A stretch of DNA of 64,000 nt from Butyrivibrio sp. FCS014 (GTDB taxonomy: Bacteria > Bacillota > Clostridia > Lachnospirales > Lachnospiraceae). Each line of letters starts with the position of its first letter. The stretch's first letter is position 1. The stretch is taken from assembly GCF_000526935.1 (NCBI RefSeq), contig NZ_JAHA01000019.1, positions 1,206,023-1,270,022 on the forward strand, read 5' to 3'. This document shows positions 25,195-34,055 of the stretch, one piece after another. The position numbers and the translations under genes are program-made. A model generated the notes under the pieces. It saw only the letters and a program-made list of their open reading frames with translations, was not told the DNA's origin and made no database searches.

Positions 25195-26202
25195 TTAGAG
25201 CCCTCGCAGTTTTGCATGGATTTGACGCACCAGTTTCGGGGCCGGTGCAAGGAGTTTCAGATAGGTCTTTTGCTTGCCGGTAAGGTACTTATTTTCATTT
25301 ATGGAAGACATGTTTTTTCTCACGTAAGAGACCACAGAATTATAAAATTCGTTGTCCTTTGTCATCTTGGAGATCGGAATATGAAGAAGATAGTCAAGCC
25401 TTTGAACATAACCAAAGCGCTCAGCCACCTCTGTAAGGGCCGGGTGATTCTTCTTTACAAGATCAAGGGCCACATCCGCATTCCTTACGATATCCGTAAA
25501 TACCGGAGGGAAGTAATCCTTGTTATCCCTGGTCTTTCTTGAGTTGCTGCCTGTTCTGTAGAATACGTGATAGAACTGCTGCGGAAGGATGACGAGCTTA
25601 TTCACCTTCTCCAGCATATGGATCATCAGATAGAAATCCTCGTTGAGCTCTCCCTCCGGGAACTTCATCTCATCTGTAAAGAGGCTCCTCTTCGTCAGCT
25701 TTGTGCAAAAAGAGGCATCTCCGGTATGCATAAGCAGTGTCCTCAAATGCTCCTCCGGGGAAATCTCAGTTACCTCTGAAGGCGGGATCACAACATCCGC
25801 AAGCTTCGAGCCATCCTCTGCAATTTCATCCCTGGAAGCCTGCACCATGTCTGCATCGTGCTCCATAGCCGCAGCCATCATGACAGAGTACATCTCTTTT
25901 GATACAAAGTCGTCGCTGTCAACAAATCCCACATAGTCGCCTGTTGCCGCCAAAAGCCCAACATTTCTGGCACTGCTGGATCCTCCGTTTTCCTTGTGGA
26001 TGACCTTGAGATTCCTATGCTCCCCGGCCATTTCATCCAAAATCCCGGGTGTTGCGTCAGTGGAGCCGTCGTCCACGGCTATCACTTCCAGCAGATCTTC
26101 CGGGTAGTCCTGTGCCAGCACCGAAGCCACACACTTTTTTACCAGGTTCGCTGTATTATATGCAGGTATTATTACCGTTATCTTCTTGCTAAATTCAGTC
26201 AT
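25195..26202 (-). CDS. GT2 family glycosyltransferase
   Basis: The 335-residue enzyme has TVIIPAYNT near residue 9, AVDDGSTDATPGIL near 43, GGSSSARNVG and the metal-binding VDSDDF near 97, all standard for GT-A family 2. The C-terminal third is helical without membrane segments. GGAGG precedes the ATG. It overlaps the GT-C gene upstream by 8 bases and is 4 bases before the next gene, so it belongs to a tightly coupled operon. Donor and acceptor cannot be told. Confidence 0.85.
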   Translation of the reverse strand: MTEFSKKITVIIPAYNTANLVKKCVASVLAQDYPEDLLEVIAVDDGSTDATPGILDEMAGEHRNLKVIHKENGGSSSARNVGLLAATGDYVGFVDSDDFVSKEMYSVMMAAAMEHDADMVQASRDEIAEDGSKLADVVIPPSEVTEISPEEHLRTLLMHTGDASFCTKLTKRSLFTDEMKFPEGELNEDFYLMIHMLEKVNKLVILPQQFYHVFYRTGSNSRKTRDNKDYFPPVFTDIVRNADVALDLVKKNHPALTEVAERFGYVQRLDYLLHIPISKMTKDNEFYNSVVSYVRKNMSSINENKYLTGKQKTYLKLLAPAPKLVRQIHAKLRGL

Positions 26203-27418
26203 GGATTTCCTCCGGAACCTTCATCTGGAGATACATATCGCGGCCTACTGCCAGTATTATGACCAGCATCGCCACAGTCAGCGGCCACAAAACCGTAACC
26301 GTTGAGCCGAACAAAAATCTTGTGTAGGTGATCATGGCTATGACCTGCAAAAAGGTGCAGACAGCCGCTCTCTTATAATTCAAAAGTGCGTAAACCACTG
26401 CCAGAAGCTCTGCCACATAGGCGTAACGCTCATGCATGGTGGGAAGACAGAAGCAGCAAAGCAGTATGGTAAATATCGCCAGGGTCACCATATATTCCCT
26501 TGTGACCTCGAACTTTTTGTTTCTGATAACATAGGCCAGAGCGCCGAAGATAGCCAGGGTGCAGATCACTCCGGCGGGGATCAGCTTCTTCCTGATCTCC
26601 ACATCAAGCTGCCCCGTGATTATTGTGTAAATGCTGGGATAGTTCATGGAAAGCCGCGAGAACATGGTGGCCTGACTTCCGTAGATTCCCATAAGCTCGC
26701 CGAAATTCCGTCCCGCAATAACAGCTGGTATTGTTGAAAGCACGTAAATTACGGGCACCCAGAACACGTATCTGAGCTTTATCTTGTCCTTTAGCCACAG
26801 GATGATGATGAAAGGTGCAAGAAAAATGGCCTGCTGTTTGAAGCTGTAGCTGATGGCCAGATAAATGAAACCTCTGTTGCTGTTTCCCTTCATGAAATGA
26901 AGAAACGAAAGAAGCAGGAATGATCCGAAAATGGCGTCATTCTGGGCCCAGGCCCCGCTGTTAAGAACCGAAGTAGGAAGGAACATGATGCACCCAAAGG
27001 CCAGCACGGACTTTCTCACATTCCCGGAAGTGGCTTCAAAGGTGATCCTTCCGATGGTCACGGCGCAGACAACGTCGAAGATCACGGACACGGTCTTTAC
27101 CAGATAGATGTCCTTTACTCCGCCGCCGATGTAGTGAAGCAGCACGATAATGTACTGGAACATGCAGTTGTAATCGAAGGTGCTGGCATCGGACACCCCG
27201 GGCTTTATCCCAAGATAGGCGAATCCGCCGGCCTCGTGGCACTCTCGCATCCAGTCGGCAAAAGACAAAGCGTAGTCCCCGGAGATCACGTCATACAGGG
27301 AGAGTCTGAATATCAGTCCCAAAGCCAGCATCACGGCAGCAAAAATCAGGTCCACCATTCTGAACCTGATCTTAAAATATTCAACTTCCGCATCCAGCAG
27401 CTTGTCGATAGTTCTCAT
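26195..27418 (-). CDS. Gpi18/COG5542-like GT-C membrane glycosyltransferase
   Basis: The 407-residue protein has about ten helices. The first outer loop has SGDYALSFADWMREC, and a later helix start reads GAWAQNDAIFGSFLLLS, matching the G-Q-x-D-A motif of Gpi18/PIG-V-like mannosyltransferases. Those enzymes transfer sugars from polyprenyl-phosphate donors on the non-cytoplasmic face. A GtrB-like donor synthase (34055-34993) is encoded in the same operon. It starts with ATG 4 bases after the GT4 gene stop. Confidence 0.8.
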   Translation of the reverse strand: MRTIDKLLDAEVEYFKIRFRMVDLIFAAVMLALGLIFRLSLYDVISGDYALSFADWMRECHEAGGFAYLGIKPGVSDASTFDYNCMFQYIIVLLHYIGGGVKDIYLVKTVSVIFDVVCAVTIGRITFEATSGNVRKSVLAFGCIMFLPTSVLNSGAWAQNDAIFGSFLLLSFLHFMKGNSNRGFIYLAISYSFKQQAIFLAPFIIILWLKDKIKLRYVFWVPVIYVLSTIPAVIAGRNFGELMGIYGSQATMFSRLSMNYPSIYTIITGQLDVEIRKKLIPAGVICTLAIFGALAYVIRNKKFEVTREYMVTLAIFTILLCCFCLPTMHERYAYVAELLAVVYALLNYKRAAVCTFLQVIAMITYTRFLFGSTVTVLWPLTVAMLVIILAVGRDMYLQMKVPEEIHD

Positions 27419-27422
27419 TTAC

Positions 27423-28778
27423 TTACTCCAGCCGGTTTTTCTCTTCCAGAGTACGCTTAAATCCCGGCGCTTTTATAACCTGTGCCCTGCTCATGGGGCC
27501 GTCCCCGGCAGGCTCAGGCTTTCCGTTTTCAAAGAATTCCCTGCAAAAGCGCACCAGTTCCCCGGCTGCCACCTTTGCATTCCAGGTTTTCTCTATGGTT
27601 TCGGCCGCCCTGCGACCAATACTCTCTATTCTTGCACTGTCTTCATACAGCGACAGGGCCTTCTTCTCAAAATCCTCGTAGCTTCCGCCATCATAGACAA
27701 GGCCGTTCTCCCCGTCCTTTATAAGGAAAGGTACAGCTCCCGCCTCGCCGGATGCAACAACCGCGCAGCCACAGGACATGGCTTCGTTCACAACGGCTCC
27801 CCAGCCCTCAAGATAATTGCTGGTAAAAAGAAACATCTCCGCCCCGGCCATGTAATGCCTGACTTCAGCTGGCTTCTTCCCGCCCGCAAGGTTCACACAA
27901 TCCGAAAGACCGGACTTCTCCACCATAGCTTCAAGGGAAGCCTTCAATGGGCCGTCGCCCACGATATCCATCTCAAACTCTTTACCCAGGCTCTTGAGCT
28001 TAGCGGCCAGACGCACCGCAAATTCAGGGTGCTTAAGGTCAATAAGCCTTCCGGCCCAGCAAATCCGAAGCTTGCCGCTCTGCGCCTCCGCAGACGCACC
28101 GGCATCGCCAGACGTTTCGCATCCGCCAGCCTGCGCCTCCGCAGACGCACCGGCATCACCGGACATTTCGCATCCGCCAGCCTGCGCCCCCGCAGACGCA
28201 CCGGCTTCCACGGCGCCGCCACGGCTGTCTGTGCCTTCCAGCCCCGTCGCTCCCTGTGATGGCTCTTTTCCCTCACTCTCCGGGAAGTAGCCCCATTTCA
28301 GCATCTTTCCGGGGTACGCCTTTATCAGCGAAAAGTCCGATGCCACGTAGGCACCGGTGCAAAGAAGGTAGACCGGCTTGTTGCGGTACCTGATATGCTC
28401 CCTGTACTTGGCTGCAAGGCCCCTGGGGGAAATGAACTTCCACTGTCCCTCCCGGTAGATCCTCTCGCTGACTCTGAAGGACAGCTTGCCGGAAGATAGC
28501 CTTTCTGCCTCAAGATCTGCGATCCTGCCCTCGGTCCAGCCAAAGAGCACCACGTCGCTCTCACGGATGAGCCCGGAAGCCCGCTCCGGTTCCTTGTAAT
28601 ACAGCACCAGGTAGGGAATGGCGGACTCGTCCACGGCCCAGCCCATGCTCTTTCTCTTTTCCTCCATGGGCATAACCTGGACAAAATAAAACTCTACTTC
28701 CTCCCCGAAGGCGCTCATGGCCCTGCAGAAAGGAAGCTGATGGTGGTTTATGTAGTTAGATACAAAGGTTATAACCAA
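27423..28778 (-). CDS. GT4 family glycosyltransferase with an in-frame 17-residue tandem repeat
   Basis: A GT-B enzyme of 451 residues. The C-terminal domain has WAGRLIDLKHPEF, AEMFLFTSNYLEGWG and NEAMSCGCAVVAS with the E-x7-E nucleotide-sugar pattern. The N-terminal domain begins VITFVSNYINHHQLPFCRAM. Between the two domains about 45 residues repeat AGASAEAQAGG-C-E-SGD about 2.6 times (51-bp units at 28080, 28131 and 28182). No in-frame ATG lies near the start; TTG at 28778, 5 bases after the upstream stop, is the best candidate. Confidence 0.8.
   Translation of the reverse strand: MVITFVSNYINHHQLPFCRAMSAFGEEVEFYFVQVMPMEEKRKSMGWAVDESAIPYLVLYYKEPERASGLIRESDVVLFGWTEGRIADLEAERLSSGKLSFRVSERIYREGQWKFISPRGLAAKYREHIRYRNKPVYLLCTGAYVASDFSLIKAYPGKMLKWGYFPESEGKEPSQGATGLEGTDSRGGAVEAGASAGAQAGGCEMSGDAGASAEAQAGGCETSGDAGASAEAQSGKLRICWAGRLIDLKHPEFAVRLAAKLKSLGKEFEMDIVGDGPLKASLEAMVEKSGLSDCVNLAGGKKPAEVRHYMAGAEMFLFTSNYLEGWGAVVNEAMSCGCAVVASGEAGAVPFLIKDGENGLVYDGGSYEDFEKKALSLYEDSARIESIGRRAAETIEKTWNAKVAAGELVRFCREFFENGKPEPAGDGPMSRAQVIKAPGFKRTLEEKNRLE
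28080..28210. repeat. 51-bp in-frame tandem repeat inside the GT4 gene
   Basis: Units start at 28080, 28131 and 28182 (CTGCGCC-C-CCGCAGACGCACC), the last partial. The period of 51 keeps frame and lengthens the interdomain linker of the protein. Confidence 0.9.
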
Positions 28779-28783
28779 CTTTT

Positions 28784-30061
28784 TTACCCGCTTATGATGG
28801 TCTTGTAGATCTCAATGAGCCGCCTGTAATTGGCGTCCGCATCGTGGGTGATGCGGGCGTGGGCTGCCGCATTGTCGCCGTAAACCGCAGAGATCACCGG
28901 CTCATCCCAGATCTGAAGGATGCATTTGGCAAGCTCTGCGGCATTTCCTTTTTCAAACAAAAGCCCGTCCTTGTTCTCCGTTACCATATCAGGTATTCCG
29001 CCGGTCCTGGCGGCCACCACGGGAACTCCGAGGAGCATGGCCTCTCCCACCGAGTTGGGGGAATTCTCTATGATTGAGGGGCAGACAAAAACGCTGCTCT
29101 CCAAAAACTGCTGTTTCATGCCTTCATCCGTGAGCATTCCCACCATGGTAACCTTCTTTTTCAGGCGGTTTTTGGATATAAGGCTCTTGATATATTTGCT
29201 GTAGGCGCTGGCCCTGAGGAAATACGGGTACTTGCTCCTGCCCATGATGTTGTTTCCCGCAACGTACAGGTGAGCATCCGGGTATTTTTCCAGGATTTCG
29301 GGCATGGCCTGAAGCATGAAATGGAAGCCCTTGAGGGGATAATCTCCCTGGGATAAAAAGATACTGTGGCTCTCCGCCTCTTTCTCGTCCCACTTTCCCT
29401 CATAGAAGCAGGGCCTCATGGTCTCGTTCATATGGAAATATCTGGCTTCGGGATTGATCTGAGCGCTTCTGGACTTATCAAAAGCGGTGCGCCCGGTGAT
29501 GTTTCCCGCAAGGAGAATTGACTCACGCTCGTGCTCGGCCCTTATCTTAAACTTCTCCTGCTGCTGCCTTAAGGAGTCCTCCTTGAGCCTGTCCCTGAAA
29601 GTCACGTTGTTCTGCACTTCCTCAGGAATGTTTGCCATATACTCCTCGGCAATGGCGCCGCAAAAGCCCTGGATCCCCAGGAGAACCCTGTCGGGGTTTC
29701 CGAAAGCCCGAAGCATTGCCAGCGTATGGGGAAACTCGGTGCCGAAAATATGCACCAGATCCGGCTTAAAGTCGTCGATTATCACGTGGAGCCTGTTCTC
29801 GATGGTGCCGTCGTAGACCTCAGGGTGCTCCAGATCCTCCCTGAAACTGTAGTAGGTGACGCCGTCTATCTCTTCTCCGGCGCCGGTGCCGCCCTCGCTT
29901 ACAGGAAAGCACACTCCGAGAGTGATCTCTTCTTCGCCGTCTTTTTTCTCTTTAATTCTGCTAAGGCAACCGGTCAGCCACCCCTCCCGAACTGAATAAT
30001 CCAGGCCATGGGCAATGGCGTAGGCCGGAAGCATGATATTGCAAACCCAAAGGATCCTCAA
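28784..30061 (-). CDS. GT4 family glycosyltransferase
   Basis: The 425-residue GT-B enzyme has an N-terminal acceptor domain (RILWVCNIMLPAYA), and a C-terminal domain with SQGDYPLKGFHFMLQA, AGNNIMGRSKYPYF, VFVCPSIIENSPNSVGEAM and LGVPVVAARTGGIPDM. The start is TTG at 30061, supported by a strong GGGAGGAG ribosome site seven bases upstream and by the protein beginning exactly at its first beta strand. It sits in the ten-gene operon, 42 bases after the GT2 gene. Confidence 0.85.
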   Translation of the reverse strand: MRILWVCNIMLPAYAIAHGLDYSVREGWLTGCLSRIKEKKDGEEEITLGVCFPVSEGGTGAGEEIDGVTYYSFREDLEHPEVYDGTIENRLHVIIDDFKPDLVHIFGTEFPHTLAMLRAFGNPDRVLLGIQGFCGAIAEEYMANIPEEVQNNVTFRDRLKEDSLRQQQEKFKIRAEHERESILLAGNITGRTAFDKSRSAQINPEARYFHMNETMRPCFYEGKWDEKEAESHSIFLSQGDYPLKGFHFMLQAMPEILEKYPDAHLYVAGNNIMGRSKYPYFLRASAYSKYIKSLISKNRLKKKVTMVGMLTDEGMKQQFLESSVFVCPSIIENSPNSVGEAMLLGVPVVAARTGGIPDMVTENKDGLLFEKGNAAELAKCILQIWDEPVISAVYGDNAAAHARITHDADANYRRLIEIYKTIISG

Positions 30062-30103
30062 TGCTGCTCCTCCCGGCAGGGAAAAGAACTATCTCCCAGG
30101 CCG

Positions 30104-31048
30104 TTACTTCTTTATAATGGCGTAAATGGCGCTCTTAAGGCCGTTGTAGGCCCCCGCCGTAATCTTGTTGTTCGCTATCGCTGTCCTTAAAGGTGCAAGG
30201 GTCACCGCCCTCAAAAGGTCGTATTTCCTAACCTTTTCCGCAGGCAGATACATGAGGATGATCTCCCTTCTCTCCTGCTCCGAAATCTTTTTGTTCTTGT
30301 CGGAGAATCCGCCGCCCTCGTAATCCGCTATCAGCACGGGCATATACACGGTCTCGGCCTTCTCCCTGTAAAAGCACCGAAGGAACTGCTCGTAGTCCGC
30401 CCTAACCTTGTACTTAAGGTCGAAGGGATTCCTGTAGATCAGCCTCTCGTCGTAGAAGCAGGCCTGATGTGACGGCACGTTCCTATAGCAGGCAAGGTCG
30501 TCGATCCTGGGATTTGAGGCCACCCGGTTCCCCGTTGTGGAGTCGAAAATGTCCCCGTAGTAGATCACCGGCAGCGTGGTCCCCTCAAGGCTGTTCCTGT
30601 CCTGTATCATCCTGTGGACGTCCCTGAGGACGTTCTCGTTCCTGAAATAGTCTCCGCAGTTCAGGAAAAAGATATATGAAGGGCTCTCCCCGGCCTTTAA
30701 AAGCTTCACCTCTCCGGTCTCCGGCCCTTCCTCCTCGGCTCTCGCCTCCATGATCTTCCCGCCAAGAAAAGCCGTAGCGATGTTCATGGCGTGGTAGATG
30801 CCGTTGTCGCAGCTCTCCAGCAGGGTGATCTTACTCTTCCTGTCCTTCTTTGTAATGTCCACCTCATGGGCGTTTACTACGTCGAATGCGGCCTTGAGCT
30901 TCTCAACGGAGCCGTCTGTGGACATTCCGTCCTTCACCAGGATCCGGTAATCGGTGAAGGTCTGAGACGTAATGCTCTTTACCGTCTTCACCAGCTTATC
31001 CCCGGCATTATATGAAACTACAATGATCGTGAAAAAAGGCTTCTTCAT
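30104..31048 (-). CDS. GT2 family glycosyltransferase (WcaA/PgaC-like)
   Basis: Using the ATG at 31048 (KKPFFTIIVVSYN), 314 residues. It has KDGMSTDGSVEKL near 44 and, after an inserted charged stretch, SYIFFLNCGDYF as the DXD-equivalent region, similar to GT2 enzymes with an NxGD motif. An in-frame TTG at 31063 overlapping the previous stop is less likely. No membrane segments. Donor unknown. Confidence 0.8.
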   Translation of the reverse strand: MKKPFFTIIVVSYNAGDKLVKTVKSITSQTFTDYRILVKDGMSTDGSVEKLKAAFDVVNAHEVDITKKDRKSKITLLESCDNGIYHAMNIATAFLGGKIMEARAEEEGPETGEVKLLKAGESPSYIFFLNCGDYFRNENVLRDVHRMIQDRNSLEGTTLPVIYYGDIFDSTTGNRVASNPRIDDLACYRNVPSHQACFYDERLIYRNPFDLKYKVRADYEQFLRCFYREKAETVYMPVLIADYEGGGFSDKNKKISEQERREIILMYLPAEKVRKYDLLRAVTLAPLRTAIANNKITAGAYNGLKSAIYAIIKK

Positions 31049-31059
31049 GCTTCTTTCCC

Positions 31060-31875
31060 TCAAAGGGTCCTGCCGTGTCTTACTCCCTCAAGAAGGAGAC
31101 TGTAACAGGCCGAAAGCCCTTTGCCTTTGCACATTTCCTCTCGGTTTTTAAAAAGAAATCTAAATCCCCACAGGGCTGCCATCCTCCCATACAGGAAGTG
31201 ATACAAAACGCCTCTGTCGTAGAAAAATTTATCCGTATAACCCTTAAACCAGGTGGATTCTCCCGGGGTCTCACTCCCGATCTCCACCGGTGTTCTGTAA
31301 AGCTTAAGCCCGGCCTTCAGGCAGTCGTGCAAAAAAAGGCTGTCCTCGCCGTTCATGTAGGGCGCTCCCCCTCCGAACAACAAGGAATATCTGACACCGC
31401 TGTCAATAAGTTTCTGCCTTCTTGCGCAGATGGCATAGGCCGGATATCTTCCGTAGTTGTACCAGGAAACCGCCTTGAAATCCCCGTTGTGGTAGGTCTC
31501 CCGCCCCGGCTGCTGCTTCACATTAAAAAGAAGCACATCCGCCTCGGGGTGCTTTTCAAACTCTGACAGTATCCTCTTAGCGTAGCCACTCTCGTAGACG
31601 ATGTCGTCGTCCCCGAACTGGATGATATCCCCGTCCGCAGCCTCAAGAGCTGTGTTTCTTGATAGTCCCACGCCCTTCTCACGCCTTGTAAGAACCTTTA
31701 CGGTGTGCTCCTTATAGGGAAAAGAGCTATCACCCTCCGAGAGGTCCTTCGGGGCATCGTCGCCGATCAGCTGATCCACGATAACAGCATCGGACTCGAG
31801 GTTCATCCGCTCCGGCATCAGAGAAACGTCTTTATTTACCGCCGATACAAGAATCTGTAATCCGGAATTACCCAT
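31060..31875 (-). CDS. GT2-like glycosyltransferase
   Basis: I place the start at the ATG at 31875, which overlaps the upstream stop by 8 bases and has GGTGAGAAG before it; longer non-ATG starts would run far into the upstream gene. The 271-residue protein has GVGLSRNTALEAA near 96 and IIQFGDDDIVYE near 113 as the metal site, then a C-terminal domain with MNGEDSLFLHDCLKAG, where acidic residues match the catalytic-base region of GT2 enzymes. The N-terminus is shorter than usual: the first beta strand reads LQILVSAVNKD. Confidence 0.78.
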   Translation of the reverse strand: MGNSGLQILVSAVNKDVSLMPERMNLESDAVIVDQLIGDDAPKDLSEGDSSFPYKEHTVKVLTRREKGVGLSRNTALEAADGDIIQFGDDDIVYESGYAKRILSEFEKHPEADVLLFNVKQQPGRETYHNGDFKAVSWYNYGRYPAYAICARRQKLIDSGVRYSLLFGGGAPYMNGEDSLFLHDCLKAGLKLYRTPVEIGSETPGESTWFKGYTDKFFYDRGVLYHFLYGRMAALWGFRFLFKNREEMCKGKGLSACYSLLLEGVRHGRTL

Positions 31876-33292
31876 TCTTCTCACCATCCGAAGGCTTTTT
31901 GGCAGTGATCTGGTTCTCATCAACGCCCTCGGTACTGTCGGGGGTGAAAAGAATCTTCACTGTAAGAAGCATAAGTTTGATATCAAGCCAGATCGAATAG
32001 TTCTCGATGTAGGTAAGGTCCAGCTTGAGCTTGTCATAGGGTGTTGTGTTGTACTTGCCGTAAACCTGGGCGTAGCCTGCAAGTCCTGCCTTAACCTTGG
32101 TCCTGAAGGCAAACTCAGGCATCTCCTGAAGGTACTGCTCCATGATCTCGGGTCTCTCGGGTCTTGGCCCTATAAAGGACATCTCACCCTTTAAGATATT
32201 GAAGAGCTGCGGAAGCTCGTCGATCCTGCAGGCGCGGATAAACTTGCCGATGGGAGTTATCCTGGAATCATTCTTGGAGGCCAGTCTCGCAACGCCGTCC
32301 TTCTCCGCATCAACCTTCATACTCCTGAACTTCATGATCTTGAACTGCTTTCTGTCCTTGGTGCAGCGAACCTGCTTGTACAGCACAGGGCCGCCGTCAT
32401 AGGCCTTGATGATAATGGCAGTCACCAGCATGATGGGTGAAGTAAGAACAATAAGCAAAAGAGACAGCACAATATCGATAAGTCTCTTAATGGCCCTCTG
32501 CTCGATCTTGATGGAATACTCCCTCAAAAGAAGAACCGGAGTATCAAAGAGGTGGAGCTGGGAGGAGCCTTTTAAGAGAACATCTGTTATCTTAGGCATT
32601 ACGTAGACTCTGATGTTGTTGCCGTAGCAATACTTCACCAGACCGTTTCTGAACTGACTGGGAACATCCCAGATGATAACGCCGTCATAGTGTCCAAGGC
32701 ATTCCTTATAAATAGCGTCAATGCCTTCAGATATGTTCATCTTCTTTACGATATGGTATTTATCCACGCGGCTGTTGAACTTCTTCTCGATGTCATCCGC
32801 AGGATACTCGCCGCTGATGAGAAGAAGCTCTCTTGGCGGGAATATGGCCATATAAATAGCATTCGTTACGTGTGCCCACACAAAGGATATCGCCAGTTCA
32901 ATGACGAAAATCTCCACCATGGGAACCACGGGAACCAGCCAGTTATTCAAAAGGGCTATCTGGAAATAAGAGATAAAGTTCACCATGAACAGCGCAAAAA
33001 TCTGCGAGAAGAACACGTCCATGGGCTTAAGGTAGCCTATCTTGAGACCACCGTAAGTATTTAAAAAGAACAATAGCAGAATGAAATAGATAGCCAGTAT
33101 CAGAACATGTCCCCTGAAATACAGCTTAAGTCCGTTTCCGAGAGCATATCCGTCCACACTGACACGAGGCCTGGATACTACGGGATAGTAGGTGCTGAAC
33201 CAGAACCATGCGTAAACCGCGGTATGCATGCACAGTCCCACAAATGCCAGGAACAGTACAAGGATCCTCTTCTTAGATTCTCTATGCTTCAT
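31868..33292 (-). CDS. WbaP/WcaJ-type polyprenyl-phosphate hexose-1-phosphate transferase
   Basis: The 474-residue protein has four N-terminal membrane helices, a central CoA-binding-like domain, then the re-entrant helix and catalytic domain with KQVRCTKDRKQF, KFRSM, CRIDELPQL (Asp-Glu pair) and GPRPERPEI. This large form typically loads glucose- or galactose-1-phosphate (WcaJ, WbaP) on undecaprenyl phosphate to start an exopolysaccharide repeat unit. The window thus has two initiating enzymes, this and the PglC-type one at 1747, pointing to two separate lipid-linked glycans. It starts one base after the preceding stop. Confidence 0.9.
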   Translation of the reverse strand: MKHRESKKRILVLFLAFVGLCMHTAVYAWFWFSTYYPVVSRPRVSVDGYALGNGLKLYFRGHVLILAIYFILLLFFLNTYGGLKIGYLKPMDVFFSQIFALFMVNFISYFQIALLNNWLVPVVPMVEIFVIELAISFVWAHVTNAIYMAIFPPRELLLISGEYPADDIEKKFNSRVDKYHIVKKMNISEGIDAIYKECLGHYDGVIIWDVPSQFRNGLVKYCYGNNIRVYVMPKITDVLLKGSSQLHLFDTPVLLLREYSIKIEQRAIKRLIDIVLSLLLIVLTSPIMLVTAIIIKAYDGGPVLYKQVRCTKDRKQFKIMKFRSMKVDAEKDGVARLASKNDSRITPIGKFIRACRIDELPQLFNILKGEMSFIGPRPERPEIMEQYLQEMPEFAFRTKVKAGLAGYAQVYGKYNTTPYDKLKLDLTYIENYSIWLDIKLMLLTVKILFTPDSTEGVDENQITAKKPSDGEKNG

Positions 33293-33293
33293 A

Positions 33294-34055
33294 TCATACC
33301 CTAGACAGACCGAGACGACGGAGTGTCGCTCTTACTGCCCATCCTCCAAAATAAAATAGTGATGCCGGTGCCGAAAGACCCGCTATATTCCTGTAAAGGA
33401 ACCAGATCCTGCTGACAGCCACCAGCTTATTCGATGACAGGGACTTCCCCGGTCTCCTGTAGATCGCAAGGTTTTCATCAAGGCCGTAGGCCTCGTAGCC
33501 GCTCTTAAGTATTCTCCACCAGGTGGCGGTGTCCTCACTGGGAACCTGGGGCATATGGATTATCTCCATATCTATCTTCTCTGTGTCAAACATAACAGTT
33601 GTTGTGAAAATGACCGTTCTCGACAGAGCCTTCTTAAATGTGAGCTTCTCCGGAACATGGACGATCTTCCCGGTGGGATTGGCATCCCTGTCTCCAAACT
33701 CATAGGAGTGAAAAGAAAATGCGGCTCCGGTCTTCTCCATGAAAGCAATCTGCTTCTCAAGCTTCTCGGGTTTCCACACATCATCCGCATCAAGAAAGGC
33801 TATATACCGTCCTCCCGACGCATCAATACCGGTATTTCTGGCATTGGCCGCTCCGGCATTGAAACTCATCCGGATAAGCCGAATATTCTTTTGCCCGGAG
33901 GATATTATCCTCTCGATTATGGCTGCGCTGCCGTCTGTGGAGCAGTCGTCCACCAGTATAAGCTCCCAGTCCGTGTAGGTCTGGGCCTCCACCATCTTAA
34001 TGGTGTTCTCTATGTAATTGGCCGCATTGTAAACCGGCACTACGATACTGACCAT
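33294..34055 (-). CDS. GT2 family glycosyltransferase
   Basis: The 253-residue enzyme begins MVSIVVPVYNA, with LVDDCSTDGSAAII near 36, GAANARNTGIDAS near 72 and FLDADDVWKPEKL near 90. The C-terminal SEDTATWWRILKSG is the catalytic-base region seen in small capsular GT2 enzymes. Its ATG overlaps the preceding TGA in TGATG, so it is translationally coupled to the GtrB-like gene. Confidence 0.85.
   Translation of the reverse strand: MVSIVVPVYNAANYIENTIKMVEAQTYTDWELILVDDCSTDGSAAIIERIISSGQKNIRLIRMSFNAGAANARNTGIDASGGRYIAFLDADDVWKPEKLEKQIAFMEKTGAAFSFHSYEFGDRDANPTGKIVHVPEKLTFKKALSRTVIFTTTVMFDTEKIDMEIIHMPQVPSEDTATWWRILKSGYEAYGLDENLAIYRRPGKSLSSNKLVAVSRIWFLYRNIAGLSAPASLFYFGGWAVRATLRRLGLSRV

Noticed and set aside
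31060..31923. Longer start for the GT2-like gene
   Set aside because: TTG/ATG codons at 31920-31923 would overlap the upstream gene by more than 50 bases; the ATG at 31875 has a ribosome site and a short overlap.
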